From: Megalopta genalis
Lineage: Eukaryota > Arthropoda > Insecta > Hymenoptera > Halictidae
Direction: 5' to 3'
Assembly (NCBI RefSeq): GCF_051020955.1
Contig: NW_027476462.1
Coordinates: 1 to 64,000 of the forward strand
DNA length: 64,000 nucleotides
Each line of letters starts with the position of its first letter. Within the stretch, counting starts at the first letter, position 1. Made by a program: the position numbers and the translations under genes. Below the pieces are notes generated by a model. The model saw nothing but the letters and a program-made list of their open reading frames with translations, was not told the origin of the DNA and ran no database searches. This document shows positions 12,232 through 25,530 of this stretch, piece by piece.

Positions 12232-13894
12232 TTGTTTCGCATGGATCTGAAGCTAACTCGTTTGTTTCCCCTGCATTTGAAGCTATATCACTTATATCGC
12301 AAGTATCTGATGCTAAATCATTTGTTTCGCATGGATTTGACGTTAAACTATCTACATCGTATTGATTTGCAGCAAAATCATGTGTTTCGCTTGGATTTGA
12401 AGCTAACTTGTTTGTTTCGCATGCAGTTGAAGCTATATCACTTATATAGCAAGTATCCGAAGCTAAATCATTTGTGTCGCATGGATTTGAAGCTAAACCT
12501 ACTACATAGCATTGATTTGAAGCTAAATCATGTGTTTCGCATGGAGTTGTAGCTAAACCTTCTACATCGCATTGATTTGCTTCTAAATCATTTGTTTCGC
12601 ATGGATTTGAAGCTAACTCGTTTGTTTCCCCTGCATTTGAAGCTATATCACTTATATCGCAGGTTCATGTGCTAAATCATGTGTTTCGCTTTGACTTGAA
12701 ACTATACCGTCTACATCGCATTCATTTGCAGCTAAATCATGTGTTTCGCATGGGTTTGAAGCTAACTCGTTTGTTTCCCCTGCATTTGAAGCTATATCAC
12801 TTATATCGCAAGTATCTGATGCTAAATCATTTGTTTCGCATGGATTTGACGTTAAACCATCTACATCGCATTGATTTGCAGCAAAATCATGTGTTTCCCT
12901 TGGATTTGAAGCTAACTCGTTTGTTTCGCATGCACTTGAAGCTATATCACTTATATAGCAAGTATCCGAAGCTAAATCATTTGTGTCGCATGGATTTGAA
13001 GCTAAACCTACTACATAGCATTGATTTGAAGCTCAATCATGTGTTTTGCATGGATTTGAAGCTAACTCGCTTGTTTTCCCTGCATTTGAAGCTATGCCAC
13101 TTATATCGCGAATAACTGATGCTAAATCACTTGATTCGCATGGATTTGAAGCTAAACCTTCTACATCGCATTGATTTGCATCTAAATCATGTTTTTCGCA
13201 TGGATTTGAAGCTAAACATTCTACATCGCATAGATTTGAAGCTTGCTCGTTTGTTCCGTCTGCATTTGAAACTATATCACTTATATCGCAAGTATCTGAA
13301 ACTAAATCATTGGTTTCGCATGGATTTATTGCTAAACCATCTACATCGCATTGATTTGAAGCTAAATCATGTGTTTCGCATGGAGTTGTAGCTAAACCTT
13401 CTACATCGCATTGATTTGTTTCTAAATCATTTGTTTCGCATGGATTTGAAGCTAACTCGTTTGTTTCCCCTGCATTTGAAGCTATATCACTTATATCGCA
13501 GGTTCATGTGCTAAATCATGTGTTTCGCTTTGACTTGAAGCTATACCTTCTACATCGCATTCATTTGCAGCTAAATCATGTGTTTTCTATGGGTTTGAAG
13601 CTAACTCGTTTGTTTCCCCCGCATTTGAGGCTATATCACTTATATCGCAAGTATCTGATGCTAAATCATTTGTTTCGCATGGATTTGACGCTAAACCTTC
13701 TACATCGCATTGATTTGCAGCTATATGTTGTGTTTCGCATGGATTTGAAGCTAACTCGCTTGTTTCCCCTGCATTTGAAGCTATGTCACTTATATCGCGA
13801 GTAACTGATGCTAAATCACTTGATTCGCATGGATTTGAAGCTAAACCTTCTACATCGCAGTGATTTGCAACTAAATCATGTGTTTCGCTTGGAT

Positions 13895-14790
13895 TTGAAG
13901 CTAACTCGTTTGTTGCGCATGAAGTTGAATCTAAATAACGTATATCACAAGTATCTGAATCTAAAGTATTTGTTTGGCATGGATTTGAAACTAATCCACG
14001 TGTATCGCATGAGTTTTAATCTAAATCATGTGTTCCGCATGGATTTGAAGCTAACTCGTTTGTTTCGACTGCACTTCAAGCAATATCGCTTATATCGCTA
14101 GTATCTGAAGCTGTAATCATTTGTTTCGCATGGATCTGAAGCTAACTCGTTTGTTTCGTCTGCATTTGAAGCTATATCACTTATATCCCAAGTGTTTGAA
14201 GCTAAATCATTTGTTTCGCATGGATTTGAAGCTAAACCTTCTACATCGCATTGATTTGAAGCTAAATCATGTGTTTCGCACGAATTTGAAGCTAATAGAT
14301 GTGTTTCGCATTAATTTTAAGCTAAATCATTTGTTACGTATGGAATTGAAGCTAACTGGTTTGTTACGCCTGCATTTGAAGCTATATAGCCTATATCCCA
14401 ACTGTTCGAAGTTCAATCATTTGTTTCGCATGGATTTGAAGCTAACTCGTTTGTTGCGCATGAAGTTGAATCTAAATAACGTATATCACAAGTATCTGAA
14501 TCTAAAGTATTTGTTTGGCATGGATTTGAAACTAATCCACATGTATCGCATGAGTTTTAAGCTAAATCATGTGTTCCGCATGGATTTGAAGCTAACTCGT
14601 TTGTTTCGACTGCACTTGAAGCAATATCGCTTATATCGCTAGTATCTGAAGCTGTAATCATTTGTTTCGCATGGATCTGAAGCTAACTCGTTTGTTTCGT
14701 CTGCATTTGAAGCTATATCACTTATATCCCAAGTGTTTGAAGCTAAATCATTTGTTTCGCATGGATTTGAAGCTAAACCTTCTACATCGC
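13895..14790. repeat. 541-bp higher-order repeat, second cluster
   Basis: A complete 541-bp unit at 14121-14661 is flanked on the left by the right-hand end of another copy (13895-14120) and on the right by the start of a further copy (from 14662). GCTGTAATC monomers lie at about 14110 and 14651. The full unit differs from the one at 11691-12231 by only a few bases, and the two are 2,430 bp apart. Confidence 0.85.
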
Positions 14791-16109
14791 ATGGACTTGA
14801 AGCTAACTCGTTTGTTTCGCATGCAGCTGAAGCTATATCACATATATCGCAATTATCTGAAGCTAAATCATTGGTTTCGCATGGATTTGAAGCTAAACCA
14901 TGTACATCGAAGTGATTTGCAGCTAAATCATGTGTTTCGCATGGATTTGTAGCTAACTCGTTTGTTTCGCATGCAGATGAAACTATATCACATATATCGC
15001 AATTATCTGAAGCTAAATCATTGGTTTCGCATGGATTTGAAGTAAAACCTTCTACATCGCATTGATTTGCAGCTAAATCATGTGTTTCGCACGAAGTTGA
15101 AGCTAATAGATGTGTTTCGCATTAATTTTAAGCTAAATCATTTGTTACGTATGGAATTGAAGCTAACTGGTTTGTTACACCTGCATTTGAAGCTATATAG
15201 CCTATATCCCAACTGTTCGAAGCTAAATCATGTGTTCCGCATGGATTTGAAGCTAACTCGTTTGTTTCGACTGCACTTGAAGCAATATCACTTATATCGC
15301 TAGTATCTGAAGCTAAATCATTTGTTTCGCATGGATTTGAAACTAAACGTTCAGCATCGTATTGATTTGCATCTAAATCATGTGTTTCGCATGGATTTGC
15401 AGCTAACGCGTTCGTTTCGCCTGCATTTGATGCTATATCACTTATATCGCAAGTATCTGAAGCTAAATACTTTGTTTACCATGGATTTGAAGCAAAACCA
15501 TCTACATCGCATTGATTTGCTGTTAAGTCATGTGTTTCGCATGGATTTGAAGCTAACTCGTTTGTTTCCCCAGCATTTGAAGCTATATCACTTATATCGC
15601 AAGTATCTGATGCTAAATCATTTGTTTCGCATGGACTTGACGCTAAACCTTCTACATCGCATTGATTTGCATCTAAATCATGTGTTTCACAAGGATTTGA
15701 AGCTAACTCGTTTGTTTCGTCTGCACTTGAAGCAATATCACATATATCGCAAGTATCTGAACCTAAATCATTTGTTTCGCATGGATTTGAAGCTAAGCCA
15801 TCTACTTCGCATTGATTTGAAGCTAAATCATGTGTATCGCATGGATTTTGAAGCTAACTCGTTTGATTCGTCTGCATTCGAAGCAATATCACTTATATCG
15901 CAAGTATCCGAAGCTAAATCATTTGTGTCGCATGGATTTGAAGCTAAACCTACTACATAGCATTGATTTGAAGCTCAATCATGTGTTTTGCATGGAATTG
16001 AAGCTAACTCGCTTGTTTCCCCTGCATTTGAAGCTATGTCACTTATATCGCCAGTAACTGATGCTAAATCACTTGATTCGCATGGATTTGAAGCTAAACC
16101 TTCTACATC

Positions 16110-16690
16110 GCATTGATTTGCAGCAAAATCATGTGTTTCGCTTGGATTTGAAGCTAACTCGATTGTTTCGCATGCAGTTGAAGCTATATCACATATATCG
16201 CAAGTGTCTGAAGCTAAATCATTGGTTTCGCATGGATTTGAAGCTAAACCATCGACATCGCATTGATTTGCTGTTAAATCGTGTGTTTTGCATGGATTTG
16301 AATCTAAGCCTTCTACCTCGCATTGATTTTAATCAAAATCATGTGTTTCGCTTGGATTTCGAGCTAACTCGTTTGATTCTCCTGCATTTGAAGCTATATC
16401 ACTTATATCGCAAGTATCTGAACCTAAATCCTTTGTTTTTCAAGGATTTGAAGCTATCTCGTTTGTTCCGTCTGCAAGTGAAGCTATATCACTTATATCG
16501 CAAGTATCTGAACCTAAATCATTTGTTTCGCATGGATTTGAAGCTAAGCCTTCTACTTCGCATTGATTTGAAGCTAAATCATGTGTATCGCATGGATTTT
16601 GAAGTTAACTCGTTTGATTCGTCTGCATTCGAAGCAATATCACTTATATCGCAAGTATCCGAAGCTAAATCATTTGTGTCGCATGGATTT
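16110..16690. repeat. Divergent segment, copy 1
   Basis: This run contains monomers not seen elsewhere in family II: one with AATCTAAGCCTTCTACCTCG, one with TTTTAATCAAAATC, one with TTTCGAGCTAAC followed by GATTCTCCTG, and one with CCTTTGTTTTTCAAGG. It ends with a family I-like A/B pair (AAGCCTTCTACTTCG, GTGTATCGCATGG) and a 31-bp monomer with ATTTTGAAG. It recurs at offsets of 930 bp and 4,225 bp. Confidence 0.8.
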
Positions 16691-17079
16691 GAAGCTAAAC
16701 ATTCTATATCGCATAGATTTGAAGCTTGCTCGTTTGTTCCGTCTGCATTTGAAACTGTATCACTTATATCGCAAGTATCTGAAGCTAAATCATTGGTTTC
16801 GCATGGATTTGTTGCTAAACCTTCTACATCGCATTGATTTGAAGCTAAATCATGTGTTTCGCATGGAGTTGTATCTAAACCTTCTACTTCGCATTGATTT
16901 GCTTCTAAATCATTTGTTTCGAATGGATTTGAAGCTAACTCGTTTGTTTCCCCTGCATTTGAAGCTATATCACTTATATCGCAGGTTCATGTGCTAAATC
17001 ATGTGTTTCGCTTTGACTTGAAGCTATACCTTCTACATCGCATTCATTTGCAGCTAAATCATGTGTTTTGCATGGGTTT

Positions 17080-17600
17080 GAAGCTAACTTGTTTGTTTCG
17101 CATGCAGTTGAAGCTATATCACATATATCGCAAGTATCTGAAGCTAAATCATTGGTTTCGCATGGATTTGAAGCTAAACCATCGACATCGCATTGATTTG
17201 CTGTTAAATCATGTGTTTTGCATGGATTTGAATCTAAGCCTTCTACCTCGCATTGATTTTAATCAAAATCATGTGTTTCGCTTGGATTTCGAGCTAACTC
17301 GTTTGATTCTCCTGCATTTGAAGCTATATCACTTATATCGCAAGTATCTGAACCTAAATCCTTTGTTTTTCAAGGATTTGAAGCTAACTCGTTTGTTCCG
17401 TCTGCAATTGAAGCTATATCACTTATATCGCAAGTATCTGAACCTAAATCATTTGTTTCGCATGGATTTGAAGCTAAATCATGTGTATCGCATGGATTTT
17501 GAAGCTAACTCGTTTGATTCGTCTGCATTCGAAGCAATATCACTTATATCGCAAGTATCCGAAGCTAAATCATTTGTGTCGCATGGATTTGAAGCTAAAC
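17080..17600. repeat. Divergent segment, copy 2
   Basis: Same divergent run as at 16110-16690, offset 930 bp. The family I-like A/B pair present in the other two copies is missing here, a clean loss of two monomers (60 bp) near 17470. Confidence 0.8.
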
Positions 17601-18329
17601 CTACTACAGAGCATTGATTTGAAGCTCAATCATGTGTTTTGCATGGATTTGAAGCTAACTCGCTTGTTTCCCTGCATTTGAAGCTATGTCACATATATCG
17701 CAAGTATCTGAAGCTAAATCATTGGTTTCGCATGGATTTGAAGCTAACCTTCTACATCGCATTGATTTGCATCTAAATCATGTATTTCGCATGGATTTGA
17801 AGCTAAACATTCTACATCGCATAGATTTGAAGCTTGCTCGTTTGTTCCGTCTGCATTCGAAACTATATCACTTATATCGCAAGTATCTGATGCTAAATCA
17901 TTTGTTTCGCATGGATTTGTTGCTAAACCTTCTACATCGCATTGATTTGAAGCTAAATCATGTGTTTCGCATGGAGTTGTAGCTAAACCTTCTACATCGC
18001 ATTGATTTGCTTCTAAATCATTTGTTTCGCATGGATTTGAAGCTAACTCGTTTGTTTCCCCTGCATTTGAAGCTATATCACTTATATCGCAAGTATCTGA
18101 TGCTAAATCATTTGTTTCGCATGGATTTGACGTTAAACCTTCTACATCGCATTGATATTCAGCAAAATCATGTGTTACGCTTGGATTTGAAGCTAACTCG
18201 TTTGTTTCGCATGCAGTTGAAGCAACATCACTTATATAGCAAGTATCCGAAGCTAAATCATTTGTGTCGCATGGATTTGAAGCTAAACCTACTACATAGC
18301 ATTGATTTGAAGCTCAATCATGTGTTTTG

Positions 18330-20135
18330 CATGGAATTGAAGCTAACTCGCTTGTTTCCCAGCATTTGAAGCTATGTCACTTATATCGCCAGTAACTGAT
18401 GCTAAATCACTTGATTCGCATGGATTTGAAGCTAAACCTTCTACATCGCAATGGTTTGCATCTAAATCATGTGTTTCGCATGGATTTGAAGCTAAACATT
18501 CTACATCGCATAGATTTGAAGCTTGCTCGTTTGTTCCGTCTGCATTCGAAACTATATCACTTATATCGCAAGTATCTGAAGCTAAATCATTGGTTTCGCA
18601 TGGAGTTGTAGCAAAACCTTCTACATCGCATTGATTTGCTACTAAATCATTTGTTTCGCATGGATTTGAAGCTAACTCGTTTGTTTCCCCTGCATTTGAA
18701 GCTATATCACTTATATCGCAGGTTCATGTGCTAAATCATGTGTTTCGCTTTGACTTGAAGCTAAACCTTCTACATCGCATTGATTTGCAGCTAAAACATG
18801 TGTTTCGCATGGGTTTGAAGCTAACTCGTTTGTTTCCCCTGCATTTGAAGCTATATCACTTATATCGCAAGTATCTGATGCTAAATCATTTGTTTCGCAT
18901 GGATTTGACGTTAAACCATCTACATCGCATTGATTTGCAGCAAAATCATGTGTTTCGCTTGGATTTGAAGCTAACTCGTTTGTTTCGCATGCAGTTGAAG
19001 CTATATCACATATATCGCAAGTGTCTGAAGCTAAATCATTGGTTTCGCATGGATTTGAAGCTAAACCTACTACATAGCATTGATTTGAAGCTCAATCATG
19101 TGTTTTGCATGGAATTGAAGCTAACTCGCTTGTTTCCCCTGCATTTGAAGCTATGTCACTTATATCGCCAGTAACTGATGCTAAATCACTTGATTCGCAT
19201 GGATTTCAAGCTAAACCTTCTACATCGCAATGGTTTGCATCTAAATCATGTGTTTCGCATGGATTTGAAGCTAAACATTCTACATCGCATAGATTTGAAG
19301 CTTGCCCGTTTGTTCCGTCTGCATTCGAAACTATATCACTTATATCGCAAGTATCTGAAGCTAAATCATTGGTTTCGCATGGAGTTGTAGCAAAACCTTC
19401 TACATCGCATTGATTTGCTACTAAATCATTTGTTTCGCATGGATTTGAAGCTAACTCGTTTGTTTCCCCTGCATTTGAAGCTATATCACTTATATCGCAG
19501 GTTCATGTGCTAAATCATGTGTTTCGCTTTGACTTGAAGCTATACCTTCTACATCGAATTGATTTGCAGCTAAATCATGTGTTTCGCATGGGTTTGAAGC
19601 TAACTCGTTTGTTTCCCCTGCATTTCAAGCTATATCACTTATATCGCAAGTATCTGATGCTAAATCATTTGTTTCGCATGGATTTGACGTTAAACCTTCT
19701 ACATCGCATTGATATTCAGCAAAATCATGTGTTACGCTTGGATTTGAAGCTAACTCGTTTGATTCGCATACAGTTGAAGCATTATCACTTATATAGCAAG
19801 TATCCGAAGCTAAATCATTTGTGTCGCATGGATTTGAAGCTAAACCTACTACATAGCATTGATTTGAAGCTCAATCATTTGTTTTGCATGGAATTGAAGC
19901 TAACTCGCTTGTTTCCCCTGCATTTGAAGCTATGTCACTTATATCGCCAGTAACTGATGCTAAATCACTTGATTCGCATGGATTTGAAGCTAAACCTTCT
20001 ACATCGCAATGGTTTGCATCTAAATCATGTGTTTCGCATGGATTTGAAGCTAAACATTCTACATCGCATAGATTTGAAGCTTGCTCGTTTGTTCCGTTTG
20101 CATTCGAAACTATATCACTTATATCGCAGGTTCAA
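18330..20135. repeat. 779-bp higher-order repeat, about 2.3 copies
   Basis: Copies start at about 18330, 19109 and 19888 with a constant 779-bp step (26 monomers minus one base, the missing base being in the 29-bp GTTCATGTGC monomer). Shared markers are GCATGGAATTGAAGC, the CCAGTAACTGATGC monomer and a CAATGGTTTGCATC monomer. The third copy breaks off after the 29-bp monomer near 20130. The first copy has a 1-bp deletion at about 18360 (TTTCCCAGC for TTTCCCCTGC). Confidence 0.85.
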
Positions 20136-21122
20136 GTGCTAAATCATGTGTTTCGCTTTGACTTGAAGCTAAACCTTCTACATCGCATTGATTCGCAGCT
20201 AAATCATGTGTTTCTCATGGGTTTGAAGCTAACTCGTTTGTTTCCCCTGCATTTGAAGCTATATCACTTATATCGCAAGTATCTGATGCTAAATCATTTG
20301 TATCGCATGGATTTGACGTTAAACCATCTACATCGCATTGATTTGCAGCAAAATCATGTGTTTCGCTTGGATTTGAAGCTAACTCGTTTGCTTCGCATGC
20401 AGTTGAAGCTATATCACATATATCGCAAGTGTCTGAAGCTAAATCATTGGTTTCGCATGGATTTGAAGCTAAACCATCGACATCGCATTGATTTGCTGTT
20501 AAATCGTGTGTTTTGCATGGATTTGAATCTAAGCCTTCTACCTCGCATTGATTTTAATCAAAATCATGTGTTTCGCTTGGATTTCGAGCTAACTCGTTTG
20601 ATTCTCCTGCATTTGAAGCTATATCACTTATATCGCAAGTATCTGAACCTAAATCCTTTGTTTTTCAAGGATTTGAAGCTAACTCGTTTGTTCCGTCTGC
20701 AAGTGAAGCTATATCACTTATATCGCAAGTATCTGAACCTAAATCATTTGTTTCGCATGGATTTGAAGCTAAGCCTTCTACTTCGCATTGATTTGAAGCT
20801 AAATCATGTGTATCGCATGGATTTTGAAGTTAACTCGTTTGATTCGACTGCATTCGAAGCAATATCACTTATATCGCAAGTATCCGAAGCTAAATCATTT
20901 GTGTCGCATGGATTTGAAGCTAAACCTTCTACATCGCAATGGTTTGCATCTAAATCATGTGTTTCGCATGGATTTGAAGCTAAACATTCTACATCGCATA
21001 GATTTGAAGCTTGCTCGTTTGTTCCGTCTGCATTCGAAACTATATCACTTATATCGCAAGTATCTGAAGCTAAATCATTGGTTTCGCATGGAGTTGTAGC
21101 AAAACCTTCTACATCGCATTGA
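19884..21122 (+). other. Longest open stretch (412 codons), judged not a gene
   Basis: This is the longest uninterrupted plus-strand open frame. It begins with FEA-type repeats (pattern FEAKSxVSHG), turns into LKL-type repeats (pattern DLKLNHVFRM) after the 29-bp monomer near 20130, and returns to the FEA type after the 31-bp monomer near 20820. A real tandem-repeat protein would keep one repeat type, so the indels argue that the frame is accidental. There is no signal peptide, known domain or flanking regulatory sequence. The start codon is non-ATG. I recognise no family. Confidence 0.6.
20335..20915. repeat. Divergent segment, copy 3
   Basis: Same divergent run as at 16110-16690, offset 4,225 bp, with the 60-bp A/B pair retained. 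It differs at a few bases only, for example GATTCGACTG in place of GATTCGTCTG near the right end. Confidence 0.8.
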
Positions 21123-22206
21123 TTTGCTTCTAAATCATTTGTTTCGCATGGATTTGAAGCTCACTCGTTTGTTTCCCCTGCATTTGAAGCTATATCACTT
21201 ATATCGCAGGTTCATGTGCTAAATCATGTGTTTCGCTTTGACTTGAAGCTATACCTTCTACATCGAATTGATTTGCAGCTAAATCATGTGTTTCGCATGG
21301 GTTTGAAGCTAACTCGTTTGTTTCCCCTGCATTTGAAGCTATATCACTTATATCGCAAGAATCTGATGCTAAATCATTTGTTTCGCATGGATTTGACGTT
21401 AAACCATCTACATCGCATTGATTTGCAGCAAAATCATGTGTTTCGCTTGGATTTGAAGCTAACTCGTTTGTTTCGCATGCACTTGAAGCTATATCACTTA
21501 TATAGCAAGTATCCGAAGCTAAATCATTTGTGTCGCATGGATTTGAAGCTAAACCTACTACATAGCATTGATTTGAAGCTCAATCATGTGTTTTGCATGG
21601 ATTTGAAGCTAACTCGCTTGTTTCCCCTGCATTTGAAGCTATGTCACTTATATCGCGAATAACTGATGCTAAATCACTTGATTCGCATGGATTTGAAGCT
21701 AAACCTTCTACATCGCATTGATTTGCATCTAAATCATGTTTTTCGCATGGATTATAAGCTAAACATTCTACATCGCATAGATTTAAAGCTTGCTCGTTTG
21801 TTCCGTCTGCATTTGAAACTATATCACTTATATCGCAAGTATCTGAAACTAAATCATTGGTTTCGCATGGATTTATTGCTAAACCATCTACATCGCATTG
21901 ATTTGAAGCTAAATCATGTGTTTCGCATGGAGTTGTAGATAAACCTTCTACATCGCATTGATTTGCTTCTAAATCATTTGTTTCGCATGGATTTGAAGCT
22001 AACTCGTTTGTTTCCCCTGCATTTGAAGCTATATCACTTATATCGCAGGTTCATGTGCTAAATCATGTGTTTCGCTTTGACTTGAAGCTATACCGTCTAC
22101 ATCGCATTCATTTGCAGCTAAATCATGTGTTTTCTATGGGTTTGAAGCTAACTCGTTTGTTTCCCCCGCATTTGAAGCTATATCACTTATATCGCAAGTA
22201 TCTGAT

Positions 22207-22506
22207 GCTAAATCATTTGTTTCGCATGGATTTGACGCTAAACCTTCTACATCGCATTGATTTGCAGCTATATGTTGTGTTTCGCATGGATTTGAAGCTA
22301 ACTCGCTTGTTTCCCCTGCATTTGAAGCTATGTCACTTATATCGCGAGTAACTGATGCTAAATCATTTGTTTCGCATGGATTTGACGCTAAACCTTCTAC
22401 ATCGCATTGATTTGCAGCTATATGTTGTGTTTCGCATGGATTTGAAGCTAACTCGCTTGTTTCCCCTGCATTTGAAGCTATGTCACTTATATCGCGAGTA
22501 ACTGAT
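22207..22506. repeat. Exact tandem duplication of one 150-bp pentamer
   Basis: Positions 22207-22356 and 22357-22506 are identical by eye over the full 150 bp, including the rare variants GACGCTAAACC, TATATGTTGTG and GCGAGTAACTGATGC. This shows directly that the pentamer is a unit of duplication in this array and that some duplication is recent. Confidence 0.9.
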
Positions 22507-23929
22507 GCTAAATCATTTGTTTCGCATGGATTTGACGCTAAACTTTCTACATCGCATTGATTTGCAGCAAAATCATGTGTTTCGCTTGGATTTGAAGCTA
22601 ACTCGTTTGTTTCACATGCAGTTGAAGCTATATCACATATATCGCAAGTATCTGAAGCTAAATCATTGGTTTCGCATGGATTTGAAGCTAAACCATCGAC
22701 ATCGCCTTGATTTGCTGTTAAATCGTGTGTTTTGCATGGATTTGAAGCTAACTCGTTTGTTTCCCCTGCATTTGAAGCTATATCACTTATATCGCAGGTT
22801 CATGTGCTAAATCATGTGTTTCGCATTGACTTGAAGCTATACCTTCTACATCGAATTGATTTGCAGCTAAATCATGTGTTTCGCATGGGTTTGAAGCTAA
22901 CTCGTTTGTTTCCCCTGCATTTGAAGCTATATCACTTATATCGCAAGTATCTGATGCTAAATCATTTGTTTCGCATGGATTTGACGTTAAACCATCTACA
23001 TCGCATTGATTTGCAGCAAAATCATGTGTTTCGCTTGGATTTGAAGCTAACTCGTTTGTTTCGCATGCACTTGTAGCAATATCACTTATATAGCAAGTAT
23101 CCGAAGCTAAATCATTTGTGTCGCATGGATTTGAAGCTAAACCTACTACATAGCATTGATTTGAAGCTCAATCATGTGTTTTGCATGGATTTGAAGCTAA
23201 CTCGCTTGTTTCCCCTGCATTTGAAGCTATATCACTTATATCGCAGGTTCATGTGCTAAATTATGTGTTTCGCTTTGACTTGAAGCTATACCTTCTACAT
23301 CGCATTCATTTGCAGCTAAATCATGTGTTTTCTTTGGGTTCGAAGCTAACTCGTTTGTTTCCCCCGCATTTGAAGCTATATCACTTATATCGCAAGTATC
23401 TGATGCTAAATCATTTGTTTCGCATGGATTTGACGCTAAACCTTCTACATCGCATTGATTTGCAGCTATATGTTGTGTTTCGCATGGATTTGAAGCTAAC
23501 TCGCTTGTTTCCCCTGCATTTGAAGCTATGTCACTTATATCGCGAGTAACTGATGCTAAATCACTTGATTCGCATGGATTTGAAGCTAAACCTTCTACAT
23601 CGCAGTGATTTGCAACTAAATCATGTGTTTCGCATGGGTTTGAAGCTAACTCGTTTCTTTCCCCTGCATTTGAAGCTATATCACTTATATCGCAAGTATC
23701 TGATGCTAAATCATTTGTTTCGCATGGATTTGACGTTAAACCTTCTACATCGCATTGATATTCAGCAAAATCATGTGTTTCGCTTGGATTTGAAGCTAAC
23801 TCGTTTGTTTCGCATGCAGTTGAAGCAATATCACTTATATAGCAAGTATCCGAAGCTAAATCATTTGTGTCGCATAGATTTGAAGCTAAACCTACTACAT
23901 AGCATTGATTTGAAGCTCAATCATGTGTT

Positions 23930-25530
23930 TTGCATGGATTTGAAGCTAACTCGCTTGTTTCCCCTGCATTTGAAGCTATGTCACTTATATCGCGAGTAAC
24001 TGATGCTAAATCACTTGATTCGCATGGATTTGAAGCTAAACCTTCTACATCGCATTGTTTTGCATCTAAATCATGTGTTTCGCATGGATTTGAAGCTAAA
24101 CATTCTGCATCGCATAGATTTGAAGCTTGCTCGTTTGTTCCGTCTGCATTTGAAACTGTATCACTTATATCGCAAGTATCTGAAACTAAATCATTGGTTT
24201 CGCATGGATTTGTTGCTAAACCTTCTACATCGCATTGATTTGAAGCTAAATCATGTGTTTCGCATGGAGTTGTAGCTAAACCTTCTACATCGCATTGATT
24301 TGCTTCTAAATCATTTGTTTCGCATGGATTTGAAGCTAACTCGTTTGTTTCCCCTGCATTTGAAGCTATATCACTTATATCGCAGGTTCATGTGCCAAAT
24401 CATGTGTTTCGCTTTGACTTGAAGCTATACCGTCTATATCGCATTCATTTGCAGCTAAATCATGTGTTTCGCATAGGTTTGAAGCTAACTCGTTTGTTTC
24501 CCCTGCATTTGAAGCTATATCACTTATATCGCAAGTATCTGATGCTAAATCATTTGTTTCGCATGGATTTGACGTTAAACCATCTACATCGCATTGATTT
24601 GCAGCAAAATCATGTGTTTCGCTTGGATTTGAAGCTAACTCGTTTGTTTCGCATGCACTTGAAGCTATATCACTTATATAGCAAGTATCCGAAGCTAAAT
24701 CATTTGTGTCGCATGGATTTGAAGCTAAACCTACTACATAGCATTGATTTGAAGCTCAATCATGTGTTTTGCATGGATTTGAAGCTAACTCGCTTGTTTT
24801 CCCTGCATTTGAAGCTATGCCACTTATATCGCGAATAACTGATGCTAAATCACTTGATTCGCATGGATTTGAAGCTAAACCTTCTACATCGCATTGATTT
24901 GCATCTATATCATGTTTTTCGCATGGATTTGAAGCTAAACATTCTACATCGCATAGATTTGAAGCTTGCTCGTTTGTTCCGTCTGCATTTGAAACTATAT
25001 CACTTATATCGCAAGTATCTGAAACTAAATCATTGGTTTCGCATGGATTTATTGCTAAACCATCTACATCGCATTGATTTGAAGCTAAATCATGTGTTTC
25101 GCATGGAGTTGTAGCTAAACCTTCTACATCGCATTGATTTGTTTCTAAATCATTTGTTTCGCATGGATTTGAAGCTAACTCGTTTGTTTCCCCTGCATTT
25201 GAAGCTATATCACTTATATCGCAGGTTCATGTGCTAAATCATGTGTTTCGCTTTGACTTGAAGCTATACCTTCTACATCGCATTCATTTGCAGCTAAATC
25301 ATGTGTTTTCTATGGGTTTGAAGCTAACTCGTTTGTTTCCCCCGCATTTGAGGCTATATCACTTATATCGCAAGTATCTGATGCTAAATCATTTGTTTCG
25401 CATGGATTTCACGCTAAACCTTCTACATCGCATTGATTTGCAGCTATATGTTGTGTTTCGCATGGATTTGAAGCTAACTCGCTTGTTTCCCCTGCATTTG
25501 AAGCTATATCACTTATATCGCAGGTTCATG
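23930..25530. repeat. 3,864-bp-spaced duplication, left copy
   Basis: Matches 27794-29394 at a constant 3,864-bp offset, with the same 29-bp monomers at about 24386 and 25225 and the same CGAATAACTGATGC monomer near 24834. Beyond 25530 the copies continue to match, but with the offset reduced by 299 bp and later changed again by about 150 bp, so blocks of monomers have been gained or lost between them. Part of it (about 24840-25700) is also repeated at about 32240-33100. Confidence 0.75.
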
